Shown in pieces: positions 44,461 to 53,218 of a DNA stretch of 64,000 nt (position 1 is its first letter; the number at the start of each line of letters is the position of its first letter). The translations under genes and the position numbers were made by a program. The notes below the pieces were generated by a model. The model did not search any database, was not told the origin of the DNA, and saw only the letters and a list, made by a program, of their open reading frames with translations. Origin of the DNA: Pilimelia terevasa (lineage in GTDB: Bacteria > Actinomycetota > Actinomycetes > Mycobacteriales > Micromonosporaceae); the NCBI RefSeq assembly GCF_014647915.1, contig NZ_BMQC01000002.1:62001-126000 (forward strand), read 5' to 3'.

Positions 44461-46118
44461 ATGCCTGCAACCTCCGCCGTGCCCGCTGCGCCGCGCCGCT
44501 GCGCCCCGCCCGGCCACGCTGGTTCTCCGTACTGGCGGCGGTGCTGCTCGGCGCGGCATCGTTGGCGCTGCCGGCCGCCCCGGCCGTGGCCGCCGCCGGG
44601 TTCGCCTACGTCAGCATCAACGGCGGCTCGGTCGCCGTCCTCGACACCGCGACCAACACGGTCGTCACGACGATCCCGGTGGGCTCGGGTCCGGAGGGAC
44701 TGGCGGCCACCCCGGACGAGGCGTTCGTCTACGTGGCGAACCGCTTCTCCGACAGCGTGTCGGTGATCGACACGGCGACCGACACCGTTACCGCGACCGT
44801 CGCCGTGGGGGCCCGCCCCGTCGCGGTGGCGATCACCCCGGACGGCGCCTTCGCGTACGTCGCCAACGTCTCCGACAGCGTGTCGGTGATCGACACGGCG
44901 ACCAACACGGTGGTCGCCACCGTGGGGGGCATCAGCAACCCCCGCGACCTGGCCTTCACCCCGGACGGGTCGACCCTGTACGTGGCCGCGACCAGCACCG
45001 GGACCGCCGTGGTGGACACCGCCACCCACACGGTCACCGCCACCCTCGCCACCGGCACCACGTTCGCGGTGGCCGTCTCACCGGACGGCGCGACCGCGTA
45101 CTCCGGGCAGGGCGGCAACCCCGGCCAGGTGTCGGTGATCAGCACCGGGACCAACACGGTGACCGCCACGATCACGGGCACCGGCACCCCCAACGACCTG
45201 GCCGTCCACCCGGACGGGAGCACGCTGTACGTCGGCTTCGGCCAGCAGTTCGGCGGCCTCAGGGTGATCGACCTTGCCTCCAACACGGTGACGGCGACCG
45301 TCACCGGCTTCGGGTTCGGCGCCCCGACCGGTGTCGTGTTCGCCGGTGGCACGGCCGCCCCGACCGCCGATCTGGGCGTCACGACGTCCTCGACGCCCAA
45401 CCCCGCCGCGTTGGGCGGCACCTACACGCTGACCGTGACCGTGACCAACGACGGCCCCGGCGCCGCGACCGGCGTCACCAGCGGCACCGTGTTCGCCGGC
45501 GCCGCGGTCGCGCTGTCCGGGGCCAGCACCACGCAGGGCTCCTGCGTCACGGGTGCGACCCTCGCCTGCACCCTCGGCAACCTGCCCGTCGGCGGCGCCG
45601 CCACCATCACCGTGACAGTGGAGCCGCAGACCACCGGTACCGTCACCGCCACCTCCACCGGTTCGGGCGCCGAGTCCGACCCGAACACCGCCGACAACAC
45701 GGCGGCGAACAGCACCGCGGTCACCAACCCGGCCGGCTGCACCGTCATCGGCACCGCGGGCGACGACACGTTGACCGGGACCAACGGAGACGACGTCCTC
45801 TGCGGCCTCGGCGGCAGCGACACCGTCAACGCCGGCAACGGAAACGACACTGTCAACGGCGGCTCGGGCAACGACACCGTCAACGCCGGCAACGGAAACG
45901 ACACTGTCAACGGCGGCTCGGGCAACGACACCATCAACGGCGGCAACGGGAACGACATCATGTCGGACACCGATTCCGGTGACGTCGACACCCTGACCGG
46001 CAACAACGGCGACGACACCATCAACGTCCAGGACGGCGCCGGCGATGACACGGCCCACGGCGACAACGGCGCGGACGCCTGCACCACCGACCCCGGCGAC
46101 TCCGCCACCGGTTGCTGA
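44461..46118 (+). CDS. Secreted YVTN beta-propeller/DUF11/RTX-repeat protein (frameshift near the start)
   Basis: The large frame ending at 46118 encodes a signal peptide (RWFSVLAAVLLGAASLALPA), a YVTN-type beta-propeller of about five or six blades (repeats of VIDTATNTV and TPDG), a DUF11-like domain and RTX Ca-binding repeats (GNGNDTVNGGSG). The ATG with its GGAGAG ribosome site at 44461 is in a different frame, so the N-terminus is split by a +1 frameshift near 44490-44510. A CTG at 44499 could start the signal peptide directly but has no ribosome site. Either a base error or a real mutation. Probably a surface or secreted protein. Confidence 0.7.
45818..45925 (+). repeat. 54-bp tandem duplication in RTX region
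   Basis: Two identical 54-bp units (45818-45871 and 45872-45925) encode the RTX repeat. They are probably a recent slippage or recombination product. Confidence 0.85.
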
Positions 46119-46190
46119 CGGCACCACACCGTCTCCGCCGGCCCTCTCCGGCGGCGGCGCACAGAACGAACTGAACAAGTCCCACAAAGG

Positions 46191-46227
46191 CAGGTCCGAC
46201 CTGAGAGCGGTGCTCAGGTCGGACCTG
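46191..46227. terminator. Hairpin after the exoprotein gene
   Basis: A 15-bp perfect stem (CAGGTCCGACCTGAG with its complement; 46191-46205 and 46213-46227) with a 7-nt loop lies between the exoprotein gene (plus) and the mycoredoxin gene (minus), which converge. Confidence 0.75.
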
Positions 46228-46302
46228 ACCGCGATCGCCACCCGGCAGAAACCACGCGGTACGCCGGGCCGTGTCCGTTGCCCGGTGGCGGGGCGCCCGT
46301 GG

Positions 46303-46566
46303 TTAGCCGGTGACGCCCGATCCGGCCAGCGCTTCCTTCACCTGGACGATCGACGGATTCGTCAGGACGATCTCGTCTCCACCGGCCGCGGGACGTATGC
46401 GCACCGTCGGTACCGTCGCGTTGCCGCCGTTGATCTTCATCACGAAGTCGGCGGCCGCCGGGTCCTGCTCGATGTCGACCACGGTGTGCGCGATGTTCGC
46501 CCGCTCCATCTGCTGCTTGAGCCGCCGGCAGTAGCCGCACCAGGGGGTGGAGTACATCGTCACCAT
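46303..46566 (-). CDS. mrx1: Mycoredoxin
   Basis: An 87-residue glutaredoxin-like protein with a CGYC active site (Cys10, Cys13) in MYSTPWCGYCRRLKQQM, plus the TVP cis-Pro motif (ATVPTV). Mycoredoxin reduces protein-mycothiol mixed disulfides. ATG 46566 has a GAGGTGA site. It lies divergently next to uvrD2, as in mycobacteria (Rv3198A and Rv3198c). Confidence 0.9.
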   Translation of the reverse strand: MVTMYSTPWCGYCRRLKQQMERANIAHTVVDIEQDPAAADFVMKINGGNATVPTVRIRPAAGGDEIVLTNPSIVQVKEALAGSGVTG

Positions 46567-46655
46567 GTCGGGGTCACCTCGTCGGTCGGAGGGGGTGGGG
46601 CGTCCGGTTGCCCGCCCCCGGGGGAACGTCGGGGGCGCCTGGGACAATTCCGGGT

Positions 46656-48830
46656 GTGACCGAGACCTCCGCCGCCGCGCCGCACCCCCGCGCCCCCGGC
46701 GGCGGCACCGGGCCGGACGGGGTGCTGGCCGGCCTGGACCCGGACCAGCGCGCCGCCGTCGCGGCACCGGCCGGCCCCGTCTGCATCCTGGCGGGCGCCG
46801 GCACCGGCAAGACCCGGGCGATCACCTCCCGGATCGCCTACCGCGCCCTGGCCGGCCTCATCTCCGCCCGCCACGTCCTCGCGGTCACCTTCACCGCCCG
46901 CGCCGCCGGGGAGCTGCGGGCGCGGCTGGCCGCGCTCGGCGTCGGCGGCGTCCAGGCCCGCACGTTCCACGCCGCCGCCCTGCGGCAGGTCCGCTACTTC
47001 GCGCCCCGCCTGCTCGCCGGCCGCCCGGTGCCCGACCTGCTCGACAGCAAGGTCCGGCTGGTCACGCTCGCCGCCGCCCAGGCCGGCGTCCGCGCCGACC
47101 GGACCCAGGCCCGCGACCTGGCGGCCGAGATCGAGTGGGCCAAGTCCAGCCTCGTCGAACCCGACGCGTACGCCGTGGCCGCCGCGAAGGCCGCCCGGGA
47201 CACCCCGCTGGAGGCCGGCCGGGTCGCGCAGGTGTTCGCGGCGTACGAGCGCGCCAAGCGCGCCCAGGGCGTGATCGACTTCGAGGACCTGCTCCGCGCC
47301 GCCGTCTGGGGCATCGAGGAGCACCCGGACGTCGCCGCCCAGGTCCGCGGCCAGTACCGCCACTTCGTGGTGGACGAGTACCAGGACGTCAACCCCCTCC
47401 AGCAGCGCCTGCTGACGGCCTGGCTCGGCGGCCGGGACGACCTCACGGTCGTCGGCGACGCCAGCCAGACGATCTACTCGTTCACCGGCGCGACCTCGGC
47501 GTACCTGGTCGACTTCCCCCGCACCCACCCCGGCGCCACGGTCGTGCGCCTGGTCCGCGACTACCGCTCCACCCCCCAGGTCGTCGGGCTGGCCAACGCC
47601 GTGATCGGCCAGGCCCGCGGCGGCGAGGCGCGGCTGCGGCTGGCGCTGCAGGGGCAGCGGCCGCCCGGCGCCGACCCGCAGTGGCGGATCTTCTCCGACG
47701 AGGCCGCCGAGGCCGCCGCCGTCGCCCGGCGCTGCGCCGCGCTGGTCGCCGCGGGTACGCCGGCCAGCGAACTCGCCGTACTGTTCCGCGCCAACGCCCA
47801 GTCCCCGGCCTACGAGGAGGCGCTGGCCGGCGCGGGCGTGCCGTACGTGGTCCGCGGCGCCGAGCGGTACTTCGAGCGCCAGGAGGTCAGGGCGGCGGTG
47901 GCGGCGCTGCGGACGGCCGCGCGCCACGCCGACCCCAAGGTGCCGCTGGCCGAGGCCGCCACCGCCGCCCTGTCGGCGACCGGCTGGCAGCCGACGTCCC
48001 CGCCCCGCGGCGGGGCGGCGCGGGAGCGCTGGGAGGCGCTGGCCGCGCTGGTGGCCCTGGCGCAGGAGTACGCGGACCGCGCCCCCCCGGAGCCGACCCT
48101 GGCCGGGTTCTGCGCCGAGCTGGTCGCGCGGGCCGCCGCCGCGCACGCGCCGACGCTGGCCGGCGTCACCCTGGCCTCCCTGCACGCGGCCAAGGGGCTG
48201 GAGTGGGACGCCGTCTTCCTGGTGGGCCTGTCCGAGGGCACGCTGCCCACGGCGTACGCGCGCACCCCGGCGGCGGTCGAGGAGGAGCGGCGGCTGTTGT
48301 ACGTCGGCGTGACGCGCGCGCGGGAGCTGCTCTGGCTCTCCTACGCGCAGGCCCGGTCGGCGGGCGGCCGCACGCGCCGGCCCAGCCGGTTCCTGCCGCA
48401 GTTCGCGGGACCGACGCAGGCGACGCCAGCCGCCCCGGCCGAGAAAAGTCGGAAACCCGACAGGCGGGTGCGGATCGCGACCTGCCGCTGCTGCGGGGCG
48501 ACCCTGCTGGCTGGCGCCGACCGCAAGCTCGGGCGGTGCGCGGGCTGCCCCTCCGACATCGACGAGGTCCTGCTGGACACGCTGCGCCGGTGGCGCGAGG
48601 ACATTGCCGGTGAGCAGGGAATCCCTGCCTACGTGGTGTTCACCGACGCCACCCTCGCGGCGCTGGCCGAGCGCCGCCCGGGGTCGGAGTCCGGGCTGCG
48701 CGAGATCCCCGGCCTCGGGCCACGCAAGATCGGCCAGTACGGCCCGGCCGTCCTGGCCCTCATCGGCCGCGCAACGGTCGGCGAAGAAACCCCGGAAATA
48801 CGTTTGCCCCGGGCGGCGGATTCGTCATAG
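46656..48830 (+). CDS. uvrD2: UvrD2 helicase
   Basis: A 724-residue SF1A helicase. Walker A GAGTGKT near residue 55, VVDEYQDVNP (Walker B), LHAAKGLEWD and VGVTRAREL complete the motor. C-terminal features are a tetracysteine zinc module CRCC...CAGC and an HRDC domain, the diagnostic UvrD2 architecture in actinomycetes. GTG 46656 follows a weak GACAAT box by 7 nt. It is in the mycobacterial order with mrx1. Confidence 0.93.
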   Translation: MTETSAAAPHPRAPGGGTGPDGVLAGLDPDQRAAVAAPAGPVCILAGAGTGKTRAITSRIAYRALAGLISARHVLAVTFTARAAGELRARLAALGVGGVQARTFHAAALRQVRYFAPRLLAGRPVPDLLDSKVRLVTLAAAQAGVRADRTQARDLAAEIEWAKSSLVEPDAYAVAAAKAARDTPLEAGRVAQVFAAYERAKRAQGVIDFEDLLRAAVWGIEEHPDVAAQVRGQYRHFVVDEYQDVNPLQQRLLTAWLGGRDDLTVVGDASQTIYSFTGATSAYLVDFPRTHPGATVVRLVRDYRSTPQVVGLANAVIGQARGGEARLRLALQGQRPPGADPQWRIFSDEAAEAAAVARRCAALVAAGTPASELAVLFRANAQSPAYEEALAGAGVPYVVRGAERYFERQEVRAAVAALRTAARHADPKVPLAEAATAALSATGWQPTSPPRGGAARERWEALAALVALAQEYADRAPPEPTLAGFCAELVARAAAAHAPTLAGVTLASLHAAKGLEWDAVFLVGLSEGTLPTAYARTPAAVEEERRLLYVGVTRARELLWLSYAQARSAGGRTRRPSRFLPQFAGPTQATPAAPAEKSRKPDRRVRIATCRCCGATLLAGADRKLGRCAGCPSDIDEVLLDTLRRWREDIAGEQGIPAYVVFTDATLAALAERRPGSESGLREIPGLGPRKIGQYGPAVLALIGRATVGEETPEIRLPRAADSS

Positions 48831-49009
48831 CCTCGTGGCACGCCCCTCAGGGAGCCGCGTTACCCCAGCTCACAGGCCTGCACATCTGTGCCGAGGGGAT
48901 CGCGCGGCAAGCGCCGGGGCGGTACTCTGAACCGGGCGTCCCGCCAGGGTCGCCACCTTGTTCAGGCTCCACCGAGCCTGCGCCGACAGCAGACAGGAGG
49001 TGTTTCACG

Positions 49010-49267
49010 ATGAAGATCACCATGACGAACGCGCGTCTGGTGCACGTCGCCGCGTGGACGCCGTCCGACGCTGTCCAGGCGCCGGTGACCGCTGGCACAC
49101 CGCTGCCGAGCGCGGGCACCGTACTGCCGCTGATGCCCGCCGCCCGCGAGCGCGGCATCGCGTACCACGCCCCGACCCGTCAGGGCCGCACTCTGCCCGT
49201 CAGCAATGCCCAGCGTTTCAGCTCCGATCTCCGTAACGGTGTCCCACCTCGAAGTAGGCCCGCCTGA
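49010..49267 (+). CDS. whiB7 upstream ORF (leader peptide)
   Basis: An 85-residue open frame with ATG 49010 and a good GGAGG site. It ends at 49267, over the antiterminator left arm (49247-49255). Ribosome progress through it would therefore decide which hairpin forms. The peptide sequence (many Ala, Val, Pro and Arg) has no recognised family. It is consistent with the uORF-controlled attenuation reported for whiB7/wblC in other actinomycetes. Confidence 0.65.
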   Translation: MKITMTNARLVHVAAWTPSDAVQAPVTAGTPLPSAGTVLPLMPAARERGIAYHAPTRQGRTLPVSNAQRFSSDLRNGVPPRSRPA

Positions 49268-49339
49268 CCCGCTCAGGCCGACGGCTCACTTCGAGGCCGT
49301 GGAACCCGTTCACCGGGATCCACGGCCTCGATTCTTTTT
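49247..49339 (+). promoter_or_regulatory. whiB7 attenuator: antiterminator and T-tailed terminator
   Basis: The terminator stem is CGAGGCCGTGGA (49292-49303) with TCCACGGCCTCG (49319-49330), followed by ATTCTTTTTG. A 9-bp alternative pairing, CCTCGAAGT (49247-49255) with ACTTCGAGG (49288-49296), overlaps the terminator's left arm and cannot coexist with it. Ribosomes at the end of the upstream ORF would block the antiterminator and allow termination; stalled ribosomes would favour read-through into whiB7. Confidence 0.75.
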
Positions 49340-49472
49340 GCCCAGAAAAGGTGACCCGTTGACTTCGTCGACCATCCGTGAGCACGCCGACCGCGGTGCG
49401 ACTCCCGCCTGCCCGACGCACCGCCCGACCGACGCCCCCCGCCGTCCGTACGAGAAAGAGGTGATCAGCACC

Positions 49473-49820
49473 ATGACCCTGACCCTGGCTCCACCGCCGC
49501 GGGTGGAGCTCGACACGCTGCCGTGCCGCTCCTTCGACCCCGACCTGTGGTTCGCCGACGCCCCGGCCGAGCTGGAGTTGGCCAAGTCGCTGTGCGGGGA
49601 CTGCCCCGTCCGGCGCGAGTGCCTGGCCGGCGCCGTCGAGCGGGCCGAGCCCTGGGGAGTCTGGGGCGGCGAGATCTTCGAACGGGGATCGGTCGTCGCC
49701 CGCAAGCGGCCGCGCGGCCGGCCACGCAAGACCGATGTCGCCCGCGACGTCACCCTCAAGGTCGAGGTGGAGGCCCGCCTCCTCGCCTGCGGCCTGACCG
49801 GTACCCCGGTCGCAGCCTGA
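49473..49820 (+). CDS. whiB7: WhiB7 transcriptional regulator
   Basis: A 115-residue WhiB protein. [4Fe-4S] ligands are Cys18, Cys41, Cys44 and Cys50 (LCGDCPVRREC). GVWGGE (62-67) is the sigma-contact motif and RGRPRK (81-86) is the AT-hook diagnostic for WhiB7. It activates intrinsic antibiotic-resistance genes after ribosome-targeting stress. Its leader carries a ribosome-controlled attenuator. Confidence 0.93.
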   Translation: MTLTLAPPPRVELDTLPCRSFDPDLWFADAPAELELAKSLCGDCPVRRECLAGAVERAEPWGVWGGEIFERGSVVARKRPRGRPRKTDVARDVTLKVEVEARLLACGLTGTPVAA

Positions 49821-49856
49821 TCCACCGACCCGTAGCTCTGTGAAGGGAACACTGCA

Positions 49857-50024
49857 ATGAGCAGCTCGCTGACCGGCCTGTACCTACTCCACCAAGCGTT
49901 GTCGAGGGCGCGAACGCGTCGGCCTCAGTCCGTCTCCGACATGACAACTGAGGCACCCCGCTCCGCGCTCCGCACCGCCGTCCGTTCCCGTCGCCAGGAG
50001 GCGACGCGACTGCTGTACGGCTGA
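49857..50024 (+). CDS. Small protein downstream of whiB7
   Basis: A 55-residue basic protein (MSSSLTGLYLLHQALSRART, ending ATRLLYG). GAAGGGA lies 7 nt before ATG 49857, 37 nt after the whiB7 stop, so it may be co-transcribed. A hairpin follows directly. No known family; whether it is expressed is unknown. Confidence 0.5.
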   Translation: MSSSLTGLYLLHQALSRARTRRPQSVSDMTTEAPRSALRTAVRSRRQEATRLLYG

Positions 50025-50038
50025 GTCGTACCAGCACC

Positions 50039-50067
50039 GGTGGGGGACGTCCACGACGTCCCCCACC
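50039..50067 (+). terminator. Hairpin ending the whiB7 transcript
   Basis: A 13-bp perfect stem (50039-50051 with 50055-50067) with a 3-nt loop follows the 55-residue small gene. Confidence 0.75.
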
Positions 50068-50359
50068 CCGGACACCTACCCGCACGTCTCTCCCCGGCGC
50101 GTGCGCAGTGACCCAGAAAGGACTTACTTCATATACGGGGTGAGAACATGATGTGGATTCGTGGTTGGGCCGGCCCTGGCTGAGCCCCGGTACGTCCCTT
50201 GTCTGACGACGACACCACACACCACCAAAGACTCGCGCCCGTGCGTCTCCCCGCGTACGGGCGCGTCCCGCGTTCGCTCCCAGGCGGACTGACGCTGGCG
50301 CCTTGTCGCACCGGCCGTTGCCGGCGCCGCGGGTCATCCGCGTTGTCGCGCGTCCGTCC
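50068..50359. other. Gap with a possible 11-codon ORF and hairpin
   Basis: The gap contains an AT-rich patch (TTACTTCATATACGGGG) followed by the short ORF MMWIRGWAGPG at 50148-50183 (two Trp codons), and then a 9-bp hairpin CGCGCCCGT/ACGGGCGCG (50234-50265). The hairpin may end the ABC1 kinase transcript. Otherwise no gene seen. Confidence 0.35.
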
Positions 50360-51667
50360 TCAGGTAGCGAAGCCGGGTAGCCAGTCGTGGACGACCGCCC
50401 GGTACGGCGCCCGGGCCTCCAACTGGCAGAGCACGCCGATCGAGCCCAGCGTCACGCGGTGGATCAACATGTAGGACGGGGGAAGGTTCAACTGCCGGCT
50501 GAGCTGGTATGCCGGGCTGCGGGGATTGCCCAGCCGGACCGCCTCGGCACGCAACCACGCCCGGGTGAAGTGGAACTCGTCGACCGCGATCGGTTCCAGC
50601 ATCGGCAGTAGGAAGTCGAGAACCGCAGTGGCGTCGATCGGCCCGCCGCTGACGAACCCCTCCTCGCGCAGCCCGGCGACGACGGCCTCGGCCTCACCGG
50701 CGAGCGCCAACCGCACGAGTCGGCCGATCGGCGCGGGCAGCCCGCCGGGCAGCCTGGCCACCGCGCCGAAGTCGATGACCCCGAGCCGCCCGTCGGGCAG
50801 TACGCGGAAGTTTCCCGGGTGGGGGTCGGCGTGCAGCAGCCCCGCCCGGGCGGGACCGGAGAAGTGGAGAGTCGCCAGGAGGCGGCCGGCGCGGTCGCGC
50901 TCCTCGGCCGTACCGTCGGCGATGACGGCGGACAGGGGCGTGCCCTCCACCCATTCGGTGACCAGGACCCGCGGCGTACCGGCCACCACCCGCGGCACGT
51001 GGATCTCCGGGTCGTCGGCGAAGCCCTCGGCGAACGCGGCCTGCGCCCGCGCCTCCATCTCGTAGTCCAGCTCCTCGGTGATCCGGGCGCGCAGCTCGGT
51101 CACCAGCGGTTTGATCTCCATCCCCGGTTGAATGATCTTGAACAGGCTGGCCAGGCGGGAGAGCTGGTTGAGGTCGGCCACCAGGGCGTCGCCGGCCCCC
51201 GGGTACTGGATCTTCACCGCGACCTCGGTGCCGTCCCGCCACGTCGCGCGGTGTACCTGGCCGATGCTGGCCGCCGCCGCGGGCCGGTCCGAGAACTCGC
51301 GGAACTTGCGTCGCCACTGCCGCCCGAGCTGCTCGCCGAGCACCCGGTGCACCGTCGCCGCCGGCAGCGGCGGCGCTGCCTCCTGGAGTTTGGTCAGCGC
51401 CTGCCGGTACGGACCGGCGAGGTCCTCGGGCAGCGCTGCCTCGAAGACGCTCAGCGCCTGTCCGAACTTCATCGCGCCGCCCTTGAGCTGGCCGAGCACG
51501 CTGAACACCTGCTCGGCGGTGCGCTGCTGGAGCTCGGCGGTGACCACCTCGGAGGCCAGGCCGGTGACGCGCTTCCCGAGCCCGAGCACCGCCCGTCCGG
51601 CGAACCCCAGCGGCAGCGAGGCCAGCTTGGCGGTGCGGGCGACGGCCCGACGGGGGATATCGGTCAT
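50360..51667 (-). CDS. ABC1/UbiB/AarF-family atypical kinase
   Basis: A 435-residue protein of the ABC1 family, an atypical kinase/ATPase linked to lipid or quinone metabolism. KFGQ (67-70), an Ala-rich loop (AAAASIGQV, about 130-138), Lys152 (VAVKIQ), HADPHPGNF and VIDFGAV are all present. It corresponds to Rv3197 by position and family. Its start is ATG 51667; AACAAT 6 nt before it may be its -10 box. The next gene upstream ends 2 nt away. Confidence 0.9.
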   Translation of the reverse strand: MTDIPRRAVARTAKLASLPLGFAGRAVLGLGKRVTGLASEVVTAELQQRTAEQVFSVLGQLKGGAMKFGQALSVFEAALPEDLAGPYRQALTKLQEAAPPLPAATVHRVLGEQLGRQWRRKFREFSDRPAAAASIGQVHRATWRDGTEVAVKIQYPGAGDALVADLNQLSRLASLFKIIQPGMEIKPLVTELRARITEELDYEMEARAQAAFAEGFADDPEIHVPRVVAGTPRVLVTEWVEGTPLSAVIADGTAEERDRAGRLLATLHFSGPARAGLLHADPHPGNFRVLPDGRLGVIDFGAVARLPGGLPAPIGRLVRLALAGEAEAVVAGLREEGFVSGGPIDATAVLDFLLPMLEPIAVDEFHFTRAWLRAEAVRLGNPRSPAYQLSRQLNLPPSYMLIHRVTLGSIGVLCQLEARAPYRAVVHDWLPGFAT

Positions 51668-51669
51668 GG

Positions 51670-52860
51670 CTAGATTGTTGCCCACACGGGCCCCGCGCGT
51701 ACCCCCGTGGGGGTCGGGGGTGACCCGGTGCACGGACACCAGGGGTGCCGGTCCCACCGGCGCCGCCGCGGCACGCCGTCGCGGTCGAACTCGACGACCG
51801 CCCCGATCGTGTGCGGGGCCCGCCCGTCGACGACGGCGAGGACCTGCCCGGCCGCGTACGCGGCACCCGCGCCGAGGGCGACCGCGCCGGCCGGCCCGGC
51901 GCCCACGCCGAGCTGGCCGGCGAGCCGCGGCCAGCCCGGGTCCCGGTCGGCCCGGTGCCGGTCGAGGCACTCCAGGCAGGGACCGCCGGACGGCGGTACC
52001 AGCGGCCCCACTGCCACCACGGACCCGCGGACGCCGACCAGCAGGTGCGGCTGGCGGCGCCGCGCGTGGCCGAGCGCCACCAACGCCGCCGGCCCGACCA
52101 GTCCGACGTGCACCACGACGGTCGGATCCCGCGCCAGCGGCGCGCAGTCGACATCTGGCGCTGCCGCGGCGATCTCGGCGCAGACGGCGACGCGGCGGGA
52201 GCGCACGGCGGGGACGGGGTCGAGCCGGCCCAGGCCGGCCCGGGCCAGCTCCCGGGCGACCCCCGACAGCAGCGGTCCGTCGCCGGTGAGGCGGACCCGG
52301 GCGGCGGACCTGGCCTGGAGGGCGGCCGCGGGGGAGCGCCAGGGTTCGGCGAGGGCCAGCGCGGCCGCCTCGGCGGTCAGTCGGCGCCGCCGGGCGGGCG
52401 GCAGCCGCGCCGGGTAGAGGTGCGCGGCCGGCACCAGCACCCCCGCGTGCGTCAGCGCCTCCAGCAGGGCGTGGACGTACGCGGCCGGTACGCCGTCGTG
52501 CGCCGCGCGGGTGACGAGCGCCGGGACCGTCAGGGCACCGTCGAGCAGGTCCACGACCCGGCCGAGCGCGGGGTGGGGAAGCACGACGACGCAGGTGGGA
52601 CCGGGCTCGACGCCCAACTGCAGCACGTCCGGGCCGCGCCACACGCGGGCCAGACCGGGGATCAGCGTCGGGCGCGCCGGCGGCGGGGCGCGCCGCACCC
52701 TCGGGGCCGCACCAGCGGGCGGTTCCGTGACCGGGCCGGTCGCCTCACCGGCGGACGGGCCGGCGCCGACCGGAGCAGCGCCGGTCGCGCTCGCGGCCGA
52801 GTGGTCGGCGCGGAGAGCAGCGGTGGATGCGGGCGTGATGGACGGGCTCGCGGTCGGCAT
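51670..52860 (-). CDS. ThiF/E1-like protein (TOMM cyclodehydratase-like)
   Basis: A 396-residue protein of the E1-like superfamily related to Ocin-ThiF/TOMM leader-binding proteins. It has a probable zinc site from GGPCLECLDRH and HPWCPC, and the usual opening LIPGLARVWRGPDVLQLG after a disordered Pro/Ala-rich N-terminal region (residues 1 to about 60). The adenylation Asp and Arg residues are not clear, so activity is uncertain. No peptide-precursor gene is visible nearby. The homologue of Rv3196 by position. Confidence 0.7.
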   Translation of the reverse strand: MPTASPSITPASTAALRADHSAASATGAAPVGAGPSAGEATGPVTEPPAGAAPRVRRAPPPARPTLIPGLARVWRGPDVLQLGVEPGPTCVVVLPHPALGRVVDLLDGALTVPALVTRAAHDGVPAAYVHALLEALTHAGVLVPAAHLYPARLPPARRRRLTAEAAALALAEPWRSPAAALQARSAARVRLTGDGPLLSGVARELARAGLGRLDPVPAVRSRRVAVCAEIAAAAPDVDCAPLARDPTVVVHVGLVGPAALVALGHARRRQPHLLVGVRGSVVAVGPLVPPSGGPCLECLDRHRADRDPGWPRLAGQLGVGAGPAGAVALGAGAAYAAGQVLAVVDGRAPHTIGAVVEFDRDGVPRRRRWDRHPWCPCTGSPPTPTGVRAGPVWATI

Positions 52861-53002
52861 GGGCGGCACCCTGCCAGGTTCGCCTGCTCGCGGGTGCCGG
52901 TTGTCCACAGGACGAACGCAACCAACGGGATATACCGGTCTGCGCCCGGGGTTGTCCACAACCGCGCGCGGCGTTCAGCGGCGCGGCGGCGTGTCGGAAA
53001 CA

Positions 53003-53045
53003 CGACAGAAGGGGAGTCGCCCGTCCGGGCGCTCCCCTGCTGTCG
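53003..53045 (-). terminator. Three-part hairpin after the DUF5679 gene
   Basis: A long stem of three helical parts (CGACAG/CTGTCG, GGGGAG/CTCCCC, CGCCCG/CGGGCG) with small internal mismatches lies downstream of the zinc-ribbon gene on the minus strand. Confidence 0.8.
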
Positions 53046-53053
53046 CGGGTACG

Positions 53054-53218
53054 TCAGGCCTTCGCCTTGGCCTTGCCCAGAATCCGGTTGACGGTGGTCC
53101 CGCAGACCGGGCACTTGCCCTTCGCCATCTCCATGCCGGTCTTGGACACCGTGACGTTGCCCTCGAACGTGCGCTTCTCCTTGCACTTGACGCAGTAACC
53201 CTCGTAGTTCTGGGCCAC
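53054..53218 (-). CDS. DUF5679 zinc-ribbon protein
   Basis: A 54-residue protein with two CxxC pairs: CVKC at 9-12 and CPVC at 36-39, a clear zinc ribbon. NVTVSKTGMEMAKGKCP is the family core. The protein is too short to show other features. GTG 53218 follows GAGGAGG. The name DUF5679 is from memory. A similar tiny protein occurs throughout actinomycetes; its role is unknown. Confidence 0.85.
   Translation of the reverse strand: MAQNYEGYCVKCKEKRTFEGNVTVSKTGMEMAKGKCPVCGTTVNRILGKAKAKA

Noticed and set aside
45078-46241. Minus-strand frame opposite the exoprotein
   Set aside because: It mirrors the repetitive exoprotein sequence (Ala, Gly, Val, Asp) and lacks a start signal.
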